This document shows positions 1-5,692 of a stretch of DNA of 10,041 nucleotides, in pieces; the stretch's first letter is position 1; each line of letters opens with the position of its first letter. The stretch lies in NCBI GenBank assembly GCA_004299495.1, contig SCPY01000228.1, positions 1 to 10,041 on the forward strand, read 5' to 3'. The stretch comes from a bacterium. GTDB lineage: Bacteria > Omnitrophota > Gorgyraeia > Gygaellales > UBA12090. The position numbers were made by a program, and so were the translations under genes. Below the pieces are notes generated by a model that searched no databases, was not told where the DNA came from, and saw only the letters and a program-made list of their open reading frames with translations.

Positions 1-1366
1 CCTGGGCCTTTAAGTTCGCGAGTTCTGCCCTGGCCGCGGCAAGATATTCCCATGCCCGGTTTTTCTGCTCGTGGCCGATCCATTTGTTGAAATTGCCGTA
101 AATCCAGCTTCCCGCGCCGAGGCGGGCGATATTGCTTTTGGCGGGGAATTTCTTAAGGTATTCGCTGACGGTTACGGTTTGGATGAATTTGTCATCGCTT
201 AGGCATTTATAGAGATGCGCCAGAAAATCATAGCCGTCGTTTCGGTAATACTCCCAGGCGTTTTCGCCGTCCATGGCGATAACCACTAAGCAATCCTCGC
301 CCTTGGTAATTTTAATGATGTTGTGCAGGTGGCCGATGAAGTCGGCGACCGCGGCAGGCTCGGTCATTCCGTGGTAGACAAAGCCGATCAAATCCGAAAG
401 GTTGCGGTCGCGAAAAATAACGGAAAGATCGCCTTCTTCTCTTTTTAAGAGGTAGGGTTTATAGAGAACCTGAACGGTTCTTTTCTTCTTGAGCGAACGC
501 AGGAGAAGCGCTTCATCGGTTACTATCCAGCGTATCCCCTGCTCCATGATAAGCGGCAGGATATGCTCGCTAACCGCCTCTTCGGATGGCCACATCCCTT
601 CCGGAGGCCTGCCGAAGGTATTCCGGTAAAGCTCAACCGCCTGCCTTATCTGTGCCTGCGCGTCCTCAGGATAGCTGAATTTTTCTTTAGGCAGGGGCGT
701 GGATTTATTGGCTTCCCTGGCGATGCTGGTATTACATAAAAGCGGGGTGATGGGGTGATAATAGGGGCTGATAGTAACCTCAATTTGCCCCTGCTCCTGA
801 AATTTTCTGTATGTTGGGATAATTTCTTTTAACAGCTCAATCTGCTGCCGTAAGACGATTGCCTTGTCTTCTTCGCTGTAATGGCGGCCTTTAGCGATGA
901 GCTTTTTTAATTCAGGGATGGTTATTTTGCAGATGTGGTCAAACCATGCCAGGTTAAACCAGACCTGCAGGTCCAGGTATTCCTGGATGCTGAATTCCTC
1001 CCCCCTTTGTTTTTTGAGGTAAAGATGGTAATAGCGCGGATGGACTGAGATGATATTTGGCAGGTTTGCCGAGAAGAAGTGCTCTCTTATGAAATGCTTT
1101 TCTTCGTGGTTAAGCTCTTCCGCCCTCTTATGGCTTAAGCGTTGGTAGGTGTCCTGCCCCCCTTCAATATAGGCCTGAATTTGTTCAATAAGCGACGGCA
1201 CAAGATTGAAGGTTTGATGTATCCGGGGGTAATGCTCAAGGATTTTGACCATATCCAGGTAATCCTTGATGCCGTGCAGGCGGACCCAGGGAAGGTGCAG
1301 TTCGTTTGTGTCCAGGTCCCTGTAGTAGGGCTGGTGCATATGCCAGACAAAGGCAAGATAGAGCAT
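1..1366 (-). CDS. Glycoside hydrolase family 57 protein (3' end beyond the window)
   Basis: The visible 455 residues form a GH57 (beta/alpha)7-barrel enzyme that acts on alpha-glucans (amylase, branching-enzyme or glucanotransferase type). Four of the five conserved GH57 regions are plain: WHMHQP at residues 8-13, GQIEVT in the middle of the barrel, MWPSE with the expected nucleophile at Glu262, and AMDGENAWE with the expected acid/base at Asp366. A fifth stretch near the visible end (GSWIYGNFNKWIGHEQ) matches the amylopullulanase-like branch. There is no signal peptide, so a cytoplasmic role in storage-glucan turnover is likely. The ATG at 1366 is the only possible start, because an in-frame TAA lies two codons upstream. 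It has no Shine-Dalgarno site. The gene starts 51 bp after hicA and may be read from the same transcript. Family is certain; exact substrate is not. Confidence 0.93.
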   Translation of the reverse strand, partial: MLYLAFVWHMHQPYYRDLDTNELHLPWVRLHGIKDYLDMVKILEHYPRIHQTFNLVPSLIEQIQAYIEGGQDTYQRLSHKRAEELNHEEKHFIREHFFSANLPNIISVHPRYYHLYLKKQRGEEFSIQEYLDLQVWFNLAWFDHICKITIPELKKLIAKGRHYSEEDKAIVLRQQIELLKEIIPTYRKFQEQGQIEVTISPYYHPITPLLCNTSIAREANKSTPLPKEKFSYPEDAQAQIRQAVELYRNTFGRPPEGMWPSEEAVSEHILPLIMEQGIRWIVTDEALLLRSLKKKRTVQVLYKPYLLKREEGDLSVIFRDRNLSDLIGFVYHGMTEPAAVADFIGHLHNIIKITKGEDCLVVIAMDGENAWEYYRNDGYDFLAHLYKCLSDDKFIQTVTVSEYLKKFPAKSNIARLGAGSWIYGNFNKWIGHEQKNRAWEYLAAARAELANLKAQ

Positions 1367-1388
1367 ATATTATAACAGTGCGGCGGGG

Positions 1389-1405
1389 AAAAAGCGTATG
1401 CCGCT
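1389..1405 (-). terminator. Weak candidate terminator after hicA
   Basis: On the minus strand an AGCG/CGCT stem (1402-1405 with 1393-1396) with loop GCATA runs directly into five T residues (1393-1389). Four base pairs is short for an intrinsic terminator, so this may only attenuate read-through from hicA into the GH57 gene. An AT-only hairpin (1407-1412 with 1417-1422) lies just before it and overlaps the hicA stop codon. Confidence 0.2.
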
Positions 1406-1417
1406 CTATAAAAAGCT

Positions 1418-1645
1418 TTATAATAAATCTATGAGTTGTTCAAGAGTTATTTCAGCATTACGAATTAACTTTCTAAGCAATCCCTTACCGAGAGCCTTAT
1501 GGCGTGGTATAGTCAAAGGCTTTTTGTTTTTGTTAAATTGGTGGTGCAGGCGGATATGGCTGCCGTGCTGGCGGACTATTTGGTAGCCGAGCTTCTCAAA
1601 GCAATTGACTGCCTTTTCTCCAGAGATAACCGGAAGCTTAGGCAT
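1418..1645 (-). CDS. hicA: HicA-type mRNA interferase toxin
   Basis: A 75-residue protein of the HicA/YcfA family, a small dsRBD-like fold that cleaves mRNA in type II toxin-antitoxin systems. Family hallmarks are visible: the N-terminal KLPVISGEKAVNCFEKLGY segment, the RQHGSHIRL strand with the expected catalytic His30, and the basic PRHKALGKGLLRKLIR segment before the last helix. Length is normal for the family and no key residue is missing. Its ATG lies inside the last codons of hicB (8-bp overlap), so translation is coupled to the antitoxin. The order is antitoxin first, the reverse of the classical E. coli hicAB arrangement. It is likely active, since both partners look intact. Confidence 0.9.
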   Translation of the reverse strand: MPKLPVISGEKAVNCFEKLGYQIVRQHGSHIRLHHQFNKNKKPLTIPRHKALGKGLLRKLIRNAEITLEQLIDLL

Positions 1646-1868
1646 AAGTCAAAGTGTGGAAGCTTAATTCCTGGGGATGGAAATGCTTGAGGACATCCTG
1701 GTTTTCTTTTTCTTCCAAGCATAAGGCAATGACTTCGCGGATATTTTTTAAAGCCTCATCTATTGATTTACCTTGAGTATAGCATCCGGAGAAAGTAGGG
1801 CATTCCACCACATAAAATCCATCCTCATCTTTCTCTATAATTATCGGCAATTGATAGCTTTTTTTCAT
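1638..1868 (-). CDS. hicB: HicB-type antitoxin (short form, no DNA-binding domain)
   Basis: A 76-residue partner of HicA. The HicB-like fold is recognisable from QLPIIIEKDEDGFYVVECP (residues 6-24), the SGCYTQGKSIDEALKNIREVI segment (27-47) and the acidic LEEKEN tail. Full-length HicB proteins add a C-terminal helix-turn-helix or ribbon-helix-helix for autorepression. This one stops after the core, so it probably neutralises the toxin without binding DNA directly. I chose the ATG at 1868. A longer reading from a TTG at 1904 is possible, but that TTG is the first three bases of a perfect TTGACA -35 box, and the added residues do not look like HicB. No Shine-Dalgarno site precedes the ATG. Confidence 0.88.
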   Translation of the reverse strand: MKKSYQLPIIIEKDEDGFYVVECPTFSGCYTQGKSIDEALKNIREVIALCLEEKENQDVLKHFHPQELSFHTLTYA

Positions 1869-1874
1869 GATATA

Positions 1875-1904
1875 AGTATAGCATATTTTTCCGCGATCTG
1901 TCAA
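1875..1904 (-). promoter_or_regulatory. hicBA promoter, TTGACA and extended -10
   Basis: On the minus strand a perfect TTGACA (1904-1899) is followed after 18 bp by TGCTATACT, an extended -10 with hexamer TATACT at 1880-1875. Counting about 7 bases on from the -10 places the transcript start at about 1868, which is the A of the hicB ATG. This predicts a leaderless or nearly leaderless mRNA, in keeping with the missing Shine-Dalgarno site. Confidence 0.75.
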
Positions 1905-1910
1905 GAAAAC

Positions 1911-1948
1911 AAAAAACCCTTGGAGAATTTCTTCTCCAAGGGTTTTTT
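1911..1948. terminator. Perfect bidirectional intrinsic terminator
   Basis: A 17-bp perfect palindrome (1911-1927 with 1932-1948) around a 4-nt loop, with an A6 tract on one side and a T6 tract on the other. Read on the minus strand the loop is GAAA, a stable GNRA tetraloop. It lies 18 bp after the porin stop codon and just upstream of the hicBA promoter, so it ends the porin transcript and insulates the toxin-antitoxin pair. Both flanks are suitable, so it could also stop transcription from the other direction. Confidence 0.93.
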
Positions 1949-1966
1949 GCGGTACCTTAAGCTATG

Positions 1967-3424
1967 TTAGAAGGTAACCTTTGCCATAGCGAGCGCTTGA
2001 GTTGCCGGGTCCCTGTTCTCTGGTTTTGCAAACGCATTGCCAGGAAGGAATATGCCGGTAACCAAGGCGAACTGAACGTCTTCAGTGTAATCATACATAA
2101 GGTGCAGGTCTACCTCATGTCCAAGGCTAGATTTTCCTGCTACCATATTGTACGTCGTTCCTACGGTCGCAGTGTCTAGTCCGCTTGGAACAAGAAGCGG
2201 TTTATTAGGGCCGGATCCGGTAAAGTTTCCGCCATAATTGAGCTTCTTAGCTAACTTAAAATATGCATAGGTTAAACTCGCGGTTAAATCGTCAAGCGGT
2301 TTTGCCTGCGCAGTTACAGTGAAAGCATGCGCATTTGAAGGCGCAAAGATTTTGTTTGCAATGTCGCCAAATGTCTGATCTTCAAACATTGGATTCCAGG
2401 CATTATAATCGCCGCTTAAACGATTGTTATCTTCCCCAGAGTAATAGCTGTAGGTCCCAATTAAACGAGGATCGTATTTGGTCTTGAATTTATAATCCCC
2501 GATTACTTGAGCTGCCCAAGCACTTCTGTTGCCTGTTTGGGCGGTTGGAAGCGAATTTTCGTCCAGAGTAGGGTCGTAGCTGCCAAACTGATAGGCGGTT
2601 TCCGCCTGCAGATTGAGCTTTTCAGTCGGGTCAGTTGATACCTTTGCGCCAATTGTATGTACTTTTTCTGTTTTGTTGCGGCGGTCGCCAGCAGTTAGAC
2701 CGGTTAAGGTTCTGATTCCAGCCGCTCCGCTTCCTGTTGATTTGCCAAAATAATACCCTTCCAGAACGGTATTATTATTTTCTAAGGCGTACTTAAGATT
2801 AACTCCCGTTAGAGTTACATCGTCATTAAGGACAACTGCATTTTCATCAACCTTGGCAAAAATCAGGTCGATGGTTAGCGGATTATAATCTAAGACTGCC
2901 TTGATGGCATCAAATGCCTTGCGGATGCTTAAATCCTGGATGGCTGCTCCAAAAGCGCTTCCTCCAGAAATTATATTGGTATCCGGATCGCCTAAAATAA
3001 AGGCATTTCCATAACGCAGTTCCTGCCTGCCAAGAGTTAAGGTTAAAGGAGAATACAAGAACTCCTTTAAGGTGAACGAACCTAGGTCAAGAACTACCTC
3101 GTCCGCGTCAGAAGCGGCCGTTCCGCTATGCTGCTGGTCCCATGCTCTTTCGTTGAGCAGGCGGATTGTGGATTGCACATTATCAGTCAAATCCGCGTCT
3201 ACCCTCAAACGAATTTGAGAAGTGATGGCGCTTACTTCGTCTATGCTGCTTGTTGATGCCTCGTCAACTCCTCTTGTGTCTTTTAAATCGAAGTTGTCTC
3301 TCGTTGCACCCCAGAGAGCAATATCTCCGCTTACCTTTACATTCTGAACTGCGGCTGCGGCCGGAGAAACTACAAAGCCAACAGCGGCTATCAGGCACAA
3401 CATTGTACCTAAAAGTCTTACCAT
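1967..3424 (-). CDS. Outer-membrane beta-barrel porin, alginate-export-like
   Basis: A 485-residue protein with a Sec signal peptide: basic MVR start, hydrophobic core through residue 20, and likely cleavage after the A22-A25 run (before VQN). The mature part alternates polar and aromatic residues in beta-strand style and ends in Phe (AKVTF), the usual signal for outer-membrane barrel assembly. The segment LGRQELRYGNAFILGD (131-146) resembles the alginate-export porin family. The substrate is unknown, and passive diffusion of sugars or small anions is equally plausible. I start at the ATG at 3424 because AAGGAGGT sits 6 bases before it. An in-frame ATG 16 codons upstream has no ribosome site and would bury the signal peptide. 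It is monocistronic, between its own promoter and a strong terminator. Confidence 0.8.
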   Translation of the reverse strand: MVRLLGTMLCLIAAVGFVVSPAAAAVQNVKVSGDIALWGATRDNFDLKDTRGVDEASTSSIDEVSAITSQIRLRVDADLTDNVQSTIRLLNERAWDQQHSGTAASDADEVVLDLGSFTLKEFLYSPLTLTLGRQELRYGNAFILGDPDTNIISGGSAFGAAIQDLSIRKAFDAIKAVLDYNPLTIDLIFAKVDENAVVLNDDVTLTGVNLKYALENNNTVLEGYYFGKSTGSGAAGIRTLTGLTAGDRRNKTEKVHTIGAKVSTDPTEKLNLQAETAYQFGSYDPTLDENSLPTAQTGNRSAWAAQVIGDYKFKTKYDPRLIGTYSYYSGEDNNRLSGDYNAWNPMFEDQTFGDIANKIFAPSNAHAFTVTAQAKPLDDLTASLTYAYFKLAKKLNYGGNFTGSGPNKPLLVPSGLDTATVGTTYNMVAGKSSLGHEVDLHLMYDYTEDVQFALVTGIFLPGNAFAKPENRDPATQALAMAKVTF

Positions 3425-3430
3425 TTGTTT

Positions 3431-3438
3431 ACCTCCTT
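3431..3438 (-). promoter_or_regulatory. Shine-Dalgarno site of the porin gene
   Basis: AAGGAGGT lies 6 bases before the ATG at 3424 and is nearly fully complementary to the 16S rRNA tail. It decides the start in favour of this ATG over the in-frame ATG at 3472. Confidence 0.9.
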
Positions 3439-3538
3439 GTTTATTTTCTAACCGATTATTACGCGTTTTCATCTTTATATTTTACCAGGGCCTTTTGAAT
3501 GCCTGCCCTATGCATTATCTGATAAGTTTCCTTTATAT

Positions 3539-3631
3539 GTATATCGTTAGATTGTCGATAGCCTACCGGCGCTTCTGGATTTCCTCTCCTCCTTTCTGCC
3601 GTTGATTGTAGCTATCCCTAACGGTATATAC
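3539..3631 (-). ncRNA. Candidate structured leader RNA upstream of the porin
   Basis: Three nested inverted repeats can stack into one long hairpin. The outer stem pairs 3618-3631 with 3539-3550 (GTATAT and CGTTAG against their complements, with a 2-nt bulge). The middle stem pairs 3611-3616 with 3557-3562 (GATAGC/GCTATC) across an asymmetric loop of 1 against 6 nt. The inner stem pairs 3598-3601 with 3567-3570 (CGGC/GCCG) and encloses a purine-rich loop with an AAAGGAGGAGAGG run. It lies in the untranslated leader, 115 bases before the porin start. I compared it from memory with c-di-GMP, glycine, TPP, cobalamin, fluoride and ZTP riboswitch cores and found no match. It may be a new cis-regulator, an sRNA-like element, or a remnant of a small inverted-repeat element. 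Confidence 0.4.
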
Positions 3632-3643
3632 TAAATTATCCTC

Positions 3644-3672
3644 TTTTTAACATACCCTGTTGCCCTTGTCAA
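3644..3672 (-). promoter_or_regulatory. Candidate porin promoter
   Basis: On the minus strand a perfect TTGACA (3672-3667) is followed after 17 bp by TAAAAA (3649-3644), a poor -10 hexamer. Nearby TAATTT and TATATA offer alternatives with less suitable spacing. Use of this site would give a leader of about 210 nt that includes the whole nested hairpin. Confidence 0.45.
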
Positions 3673-3686
3673 GTAAAATTTTAAAA

Positions 3687-3710
3687 AATAAAAGGGGTCA
3701 GAGTGATTTT
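3687..3710 (+). repeat. RAYT-associated terminal repeat, copy A
   Basis: A 24-bp sequence with core GGGGTCAGAGTGATTT, repeated exactly in inverted orientation at 4425-4448. It lies at the 3' end of the transposase gene. The transposase stop codon TGA (3700-3698) and its last codons (Lys-Ser-Leu) are part of the repeat. Confidence 0.9.
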
Positions 3711-4387
3711 ATTGGCCTTCCCCTTGGCCGCAAGACGACATCCCTTCCTTTCAATTGAGCCACCCTATCGAAAAAACCTTTATTACCGAAAATGCCTCCC
3801 TTTTGTACAGCATTACGAATTGAAGACAGCTCTTCCTCGGAGGCGCTTCTCTTAAACCATTCCTTATAATTTACCTGCCTTTCGCTGGGCGTTGCGCCTA
3901 AACCTTTATAAACAGGGTCTTCGTCAAGAAGCTCATCAGGCCTGCCTTCTGCCCTAAATCCAAAGCTTGACCAGGGATAATCTTTGGGGCTGCCGGCCAT
4001 TTTAGCCCTGACAGGATTTAATTCAATGTACCTTGCGCAAGACAGTAGATATTCGTCTCTGCTTATCAGGCTGCTTTTAAACCTGCCTTCCCATAGAGTC
4101 CCTGTTCTTTTGTACGCCTGATTTATGTAACGCACATATCTTCTTCCTAAGGACTGGATCAAGTCGCCCGCTCCATCTTCAGAGGAAGGCTCAAGGAGCA
4201 AATGCAGATGGTTGGTCATAAGGCAATAGGCGTAGATTTTTGATTTTGTTTTTTCTTTGGCGGCTTTCAAGCACTTAAGAAAAAAGCGCCTGTCTGTATC
4301 ATTATAAAATACGGCGTTGCGGTTGTTCCCTCTTAAGATAATATGGTGAGGATACCCTGCAACTATTAATCTTGGTTGTCTTGGCAT
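3698..4387 (-). CDS. REP-associated tyrosine transposase (RAYT, Y1 HUH family)
   Basis: A 229-residue single-strand DNA transposase of the IS200/TnpA_REP type. The HUH metal-binding motif is H60-L61-H62 within TNHLHLLL. The catalytic tyrosine is expected at Tyr120 in RYIELNPVRA, the position matching Tyr115 of the E. coli RAYT. Further family marks are the GYPHHIILRGNNR start, GTLWEGRFKSSLI (96-108) and YPWSSF (137-142). The stretch from about 150 to 229 is a helical extension seen in longer RAYTs. No frameshift is visible, so it looks active. It lies inside a perfect 24-bp inverted repeat pair, the likely substrate ends. There is no Shine-Dalgarno site before the ATG. A promoter in the adjoining repeat arm suggests a nearly leaderless transcript. 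Confidence 0.93.
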   Translation of the reverse strand: MPRQPRLIVAGYPHHIILRGNNRNAVFYNDTDRRFFLKCLKAAKEKTKSKIYAYCLMTNHLHLLLEPSSEDGAGDLIQSLGRRYVRYINQAYKRTGTLWEGRFKSSLISRDEYLLSCARYIELNPVRAKMAGSPKDYPWSSFGFRAEGRPDELLDEDPVYKGLGATPSERQVNYKEWFKRSASEEELSSIRNAVQKGGIFGNKGFFDRVAQLKGRDVVLRPRGRPIKSL

Positions 4388-4393
4388 ATGAAG

Positions 4394-4422
4394 ACTCTAA
4401 AAGAGTAGTTTCTTTTCGTCAA
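4394..4422 (-). promoter_or_regulatory. Transposase promoter next to repeat copy B
   Basis: On the minus strand TTGACG (4422-4417) and TAGAGT (4399-4394) are separated by 17 bp. The -35 belongs to the CTTGACGAA arm that follows the repeat core in copies B and C. The expected transcript start is about 4387, the A of the transposase ATG. Confidence 0.5.
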
Positions 4423-4448
4423 GGAAAATCACTCTGACCCCTTTTATT
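4415..4448 (-). repeat. RAYT-associated repeat, copy B
   Basis: Positions 4425-4448 are the exact reverse complement of copy A. The extended unit 4415-4445 matches 4930-4960 (copy C) at 29 of 31 positions in the same orientation. The stop codon of the lipoprotein gene (TAA at 4446-4444) lies inside it. GTCA in the core and TGAC in the arm could pair as a small hairpin, as in REP elements. Confidence 0.9.
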
Positions 4449-4908
4449 TGATGGGCTTGTCGGCCTTACGGTAGGCGGGATGGGATTTGGGGGCTATGGA
4501 GACGGTTATCTCGGCATTTTTGCCTTTTTCGTCAATGGTGATGATGCAGGCTTCCTGCTCTTTTTCAAAGCTAAGCATGCGCCTGCCGTGCTCAACAATA
4601 TTCATCAGCTGCCAGTTGTAAAGGGGCATTTGCTCTTTGAAGAATACAACCGCCTGTTCTCCGGACGCCTTGCCCGTATATTTCAGCAGTCCGGCGCGAA
4701 ATCCGGCGCTTTGGAAGGCGTAGGATTCCTCCGGGAAAAAAACAAAGCTCGCGGGCATAGGGATGTCGCTGAATTTAAGCATTGCCGACGGCTCCAGCAT
4801 AGGAACTTGGGTAGGGTCGGAGTTTTTTGTCGTGGTGGCGGCGCAGGCGGACAAAGACAGCATACAGATGGTAGATGCCAGGATTAATTTATGATTTATT
4901 TTGAGCAT
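4444..4908 (-). CDS. Small uncharacterised lipoprotein
   Basis: A 154-residue protein with a basic N-terminus (MLKINHK), a hydrophobic segment and the lipobox LSAC, with lipidation at Cys22. The +2 residue is Ala, compatible with outer-membrane sorting by the E. coli rule. After a short Thr/Ser/Pro linker, the globular part (about 43-137) reads FSDIPMPASFVFFPEESYAF, then a segment around QAVVFFKEQMPLYNW, then a basic strand pair with LSFEKEQEACIITI. I recall the general pattern from small bacterial lipoproteins but cannot name a function. I start at the ATG at 4908, which has AGGAGG 6 bases before it. A longer GTG reading (4947) begins within repeat copy C and would hide the signal peptide. 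The gene is bracketed by repeat copies B and C. No promoter with both boxes was found, so it may depend on read-through from the PHP gene. Confidence 0.82.
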   Translation of the reverse strand: MLKINHKLILASTICMLSLSACAATTTKNSDPTQVPMLEPSAMLKFSDIPMPASFVFFPEESYAFQSAGFRAGLLKYTGKASGEQAVVFFKEQMPLYNWQLMNIVEHGRRMLSFEKEQEACIITIDEKGKNAEITVSIAPKSHPAYRKADKPIK

Positions 4909-4914
4909 TTTCGT

Positions 4915-4920
4915 CCTCCT
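4915..4920 (-). promoter_or_regulatory. Shine-Dalgarno site of the lipoprotein gene
   Basis: AGGAGG lies 6 bases before the ATG at 4908. It places the start directly before the signal peptide and rules against the upstream GTG inside the repeat. Confidence 0.88.
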
Positions 4921-4929
4921 TTTCTCATA

Positions 4930-4960
4930 TTCGTCAAGATAAATCACTCTGACCCCTTTT
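4930..4960 (-). repeat. RAYT-associated repeat, copy C (solo)
   Basis: A third copy of the unit, matching 4415-4445 at 29 of 31 positions in direct orientation, with no transposase of its own. It sits in the 58-bp gap between the PHP stop and the lipoprotein start. ACTCTGA in the repeat (4946-4952) can pair with TCAGAGT at 4967-4973, the end of the PHP gene, giving a 7-bp hairpin. Confidence 0.85.
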
Positions 4961-4966
4961 TGTAGC

Positions 4967-5611
4967 TCAGAGTTTTTCTAGGAATTTCTTTTCAATATTA
5001 TAAAGATTTTCTATTTCGGATTCGCTTAGGCCGGCGTCAAGGGCTGCCTGTTTGAGTTCGGCTATTCCTATAATGTTCTCCGGGGTATGGCAATCGTTGT
5101 TGATTATAAGATTAGCCTTAGCTTCTCTGGCGATTTCTGCCACATGTTTGTTTCCTTGCGCGTGGCCGCGGCGGGCGGTTATTTCCAGGAAAACGCCTTT
5201 TTCCCTGGCTAATATGGCGTCGTCACGGGTGATGTTTCCCGGATGGGCAAGGATATCTATGTCAGAGAGAAGCGCGGCGCGGTTAGTCCCGGCAATCACC
5301 GGCTCTACCGGAGTTTCGCCATGTCCGATGATAATCTTAATCCCTTGCCTGCGGGCTAATTTGGTAAGCGGGTAAAAATGTTCTAAGGGTATATGGGTTA
5401 ATTCTACTCCGGGAAGTATCCTAATGGGTGAGTTTTTGGGCCAGTGTTTGCAGAATTCTACTATTGCGCGGGTATTGTTTTTGATGTTACTGTAGTCGCA
5501 GTGGTCGGTGATGGCGATGATTTTGTAGCCTTTTTCCTCGTAGCGCCGTGCGATCTCTGAAGGAAGAAGCGCTCCGTCGCTGAGCAAGGAATGTATATGC
5601 AGGTCAAACAT
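4967..5611 (-). CDS. PHP-domain metal-dependent phosphoesterase
   Basis: A 214-residue stand-alone PHP domain, a TIM-like barrel that binds two or three metal ions and hydrolyses phosphate esters. All metal motifs are present: D3-L-H5-I-H7 with Asp12, ITDH (His37), GVELTH (Glu70, His73), GHGETPVEP (His97), LAHPG (His123) and NNDCHT (Asp173, His175). Proteins of this shape are often labelled histidinol-phosphatase-like, but no histidine genes are nearby, so the substrate is open; a nucleotide or sugar phosphate is equally possible. The ATG at 5611 gives the standard MFDLHIHS start. It lies 8 bases after the tRNA 3' end and has no Shine-Dalgarno site. Confidence 0.88.
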   Translation of the reverse strand: MFDLHIHSLLSDGALLPSEIARRYEEKGYKIIAITDHCDYSNIKNNTRAIVEFCKHWPKNSPIRILPGVELTHIPLEHFYPLTKLARRQGIKIIIGHGETPVEPVIAGTNRAALLSDIDILAHPGNITRDDAILAREKGVFLEITARRGHAQGNKHVAEIAREAKANLIINNDCHTPENIIGIAELKQAALDAGLSESEIENLYNIEKKFLEKL

Positions 5612-5619
5612 ATTTTATG

Positions 5620-5692
5620 TGCCCCTGGCAAGAATCGAACTTGCCCATACGGTTTAGGAAACCGCCGCTCTATCCTTATGAGCTACAGGGGC
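5620..5692 (-). tRNA. tRNA-Arg (anticodon CCT)
   Basis: A 73-nt cloverleaf on the minus strand. The acceptor stem GCCCCTG pairs with CAGGGGC. The D arm is GCTC/GAGC with GG in the loop. The anticodon stem GCGGT/ACCGT holds loop TTCCTAA, and the T arm is GCAAG/CTTGC with loop TTCGATT. The discriminator base is A. Anticodon CCT reads AGG (arginine). CCA is not encoded and must be added after transcription. It is squeezed between apt (4-bp gap) and the PHP gene (8-bp gap), so it is probably cut out of an mRNA. Confidence 0.96.

Noticed and set aside
1369..1374. A perfect TATAAT on the minus strand just before the GH57 gene
   Set aside because: It ends 2 bases before the ATG, so a transcript from it would start inside the gene and lose the only start codon. 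No -35 box was seen at the right distance.
3425..3472. A 16-residue N-terminal extension of the porin from the ATG at 3472
   Set aside because: It has no ribosome site, is charged, and would place the signal peptide inside the protein; the ATG at 3424 has AAGGAGGT at ideal distance.
3539..3631. Assignment of the porin leader to the c-di-GMP-I riboswitch, prompted by the GCCGGTAGGC string
   Set aside because: The conserved AGGGCAAACC and GGACGCAAAGCC segments of that class are missing.
4480..4887. A 135-residue reading frame on the plus strand
   Set aside because: It mirrors the lipoprotein gene in the opposite strand, shows no family resemblance and has no ribosome site.
3687..4960. The three repeats as a CRISPR array
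   Set aside because: The copies are 490 bp or more apart, one is inverted, whole genes lie between them and no cas genes are present.
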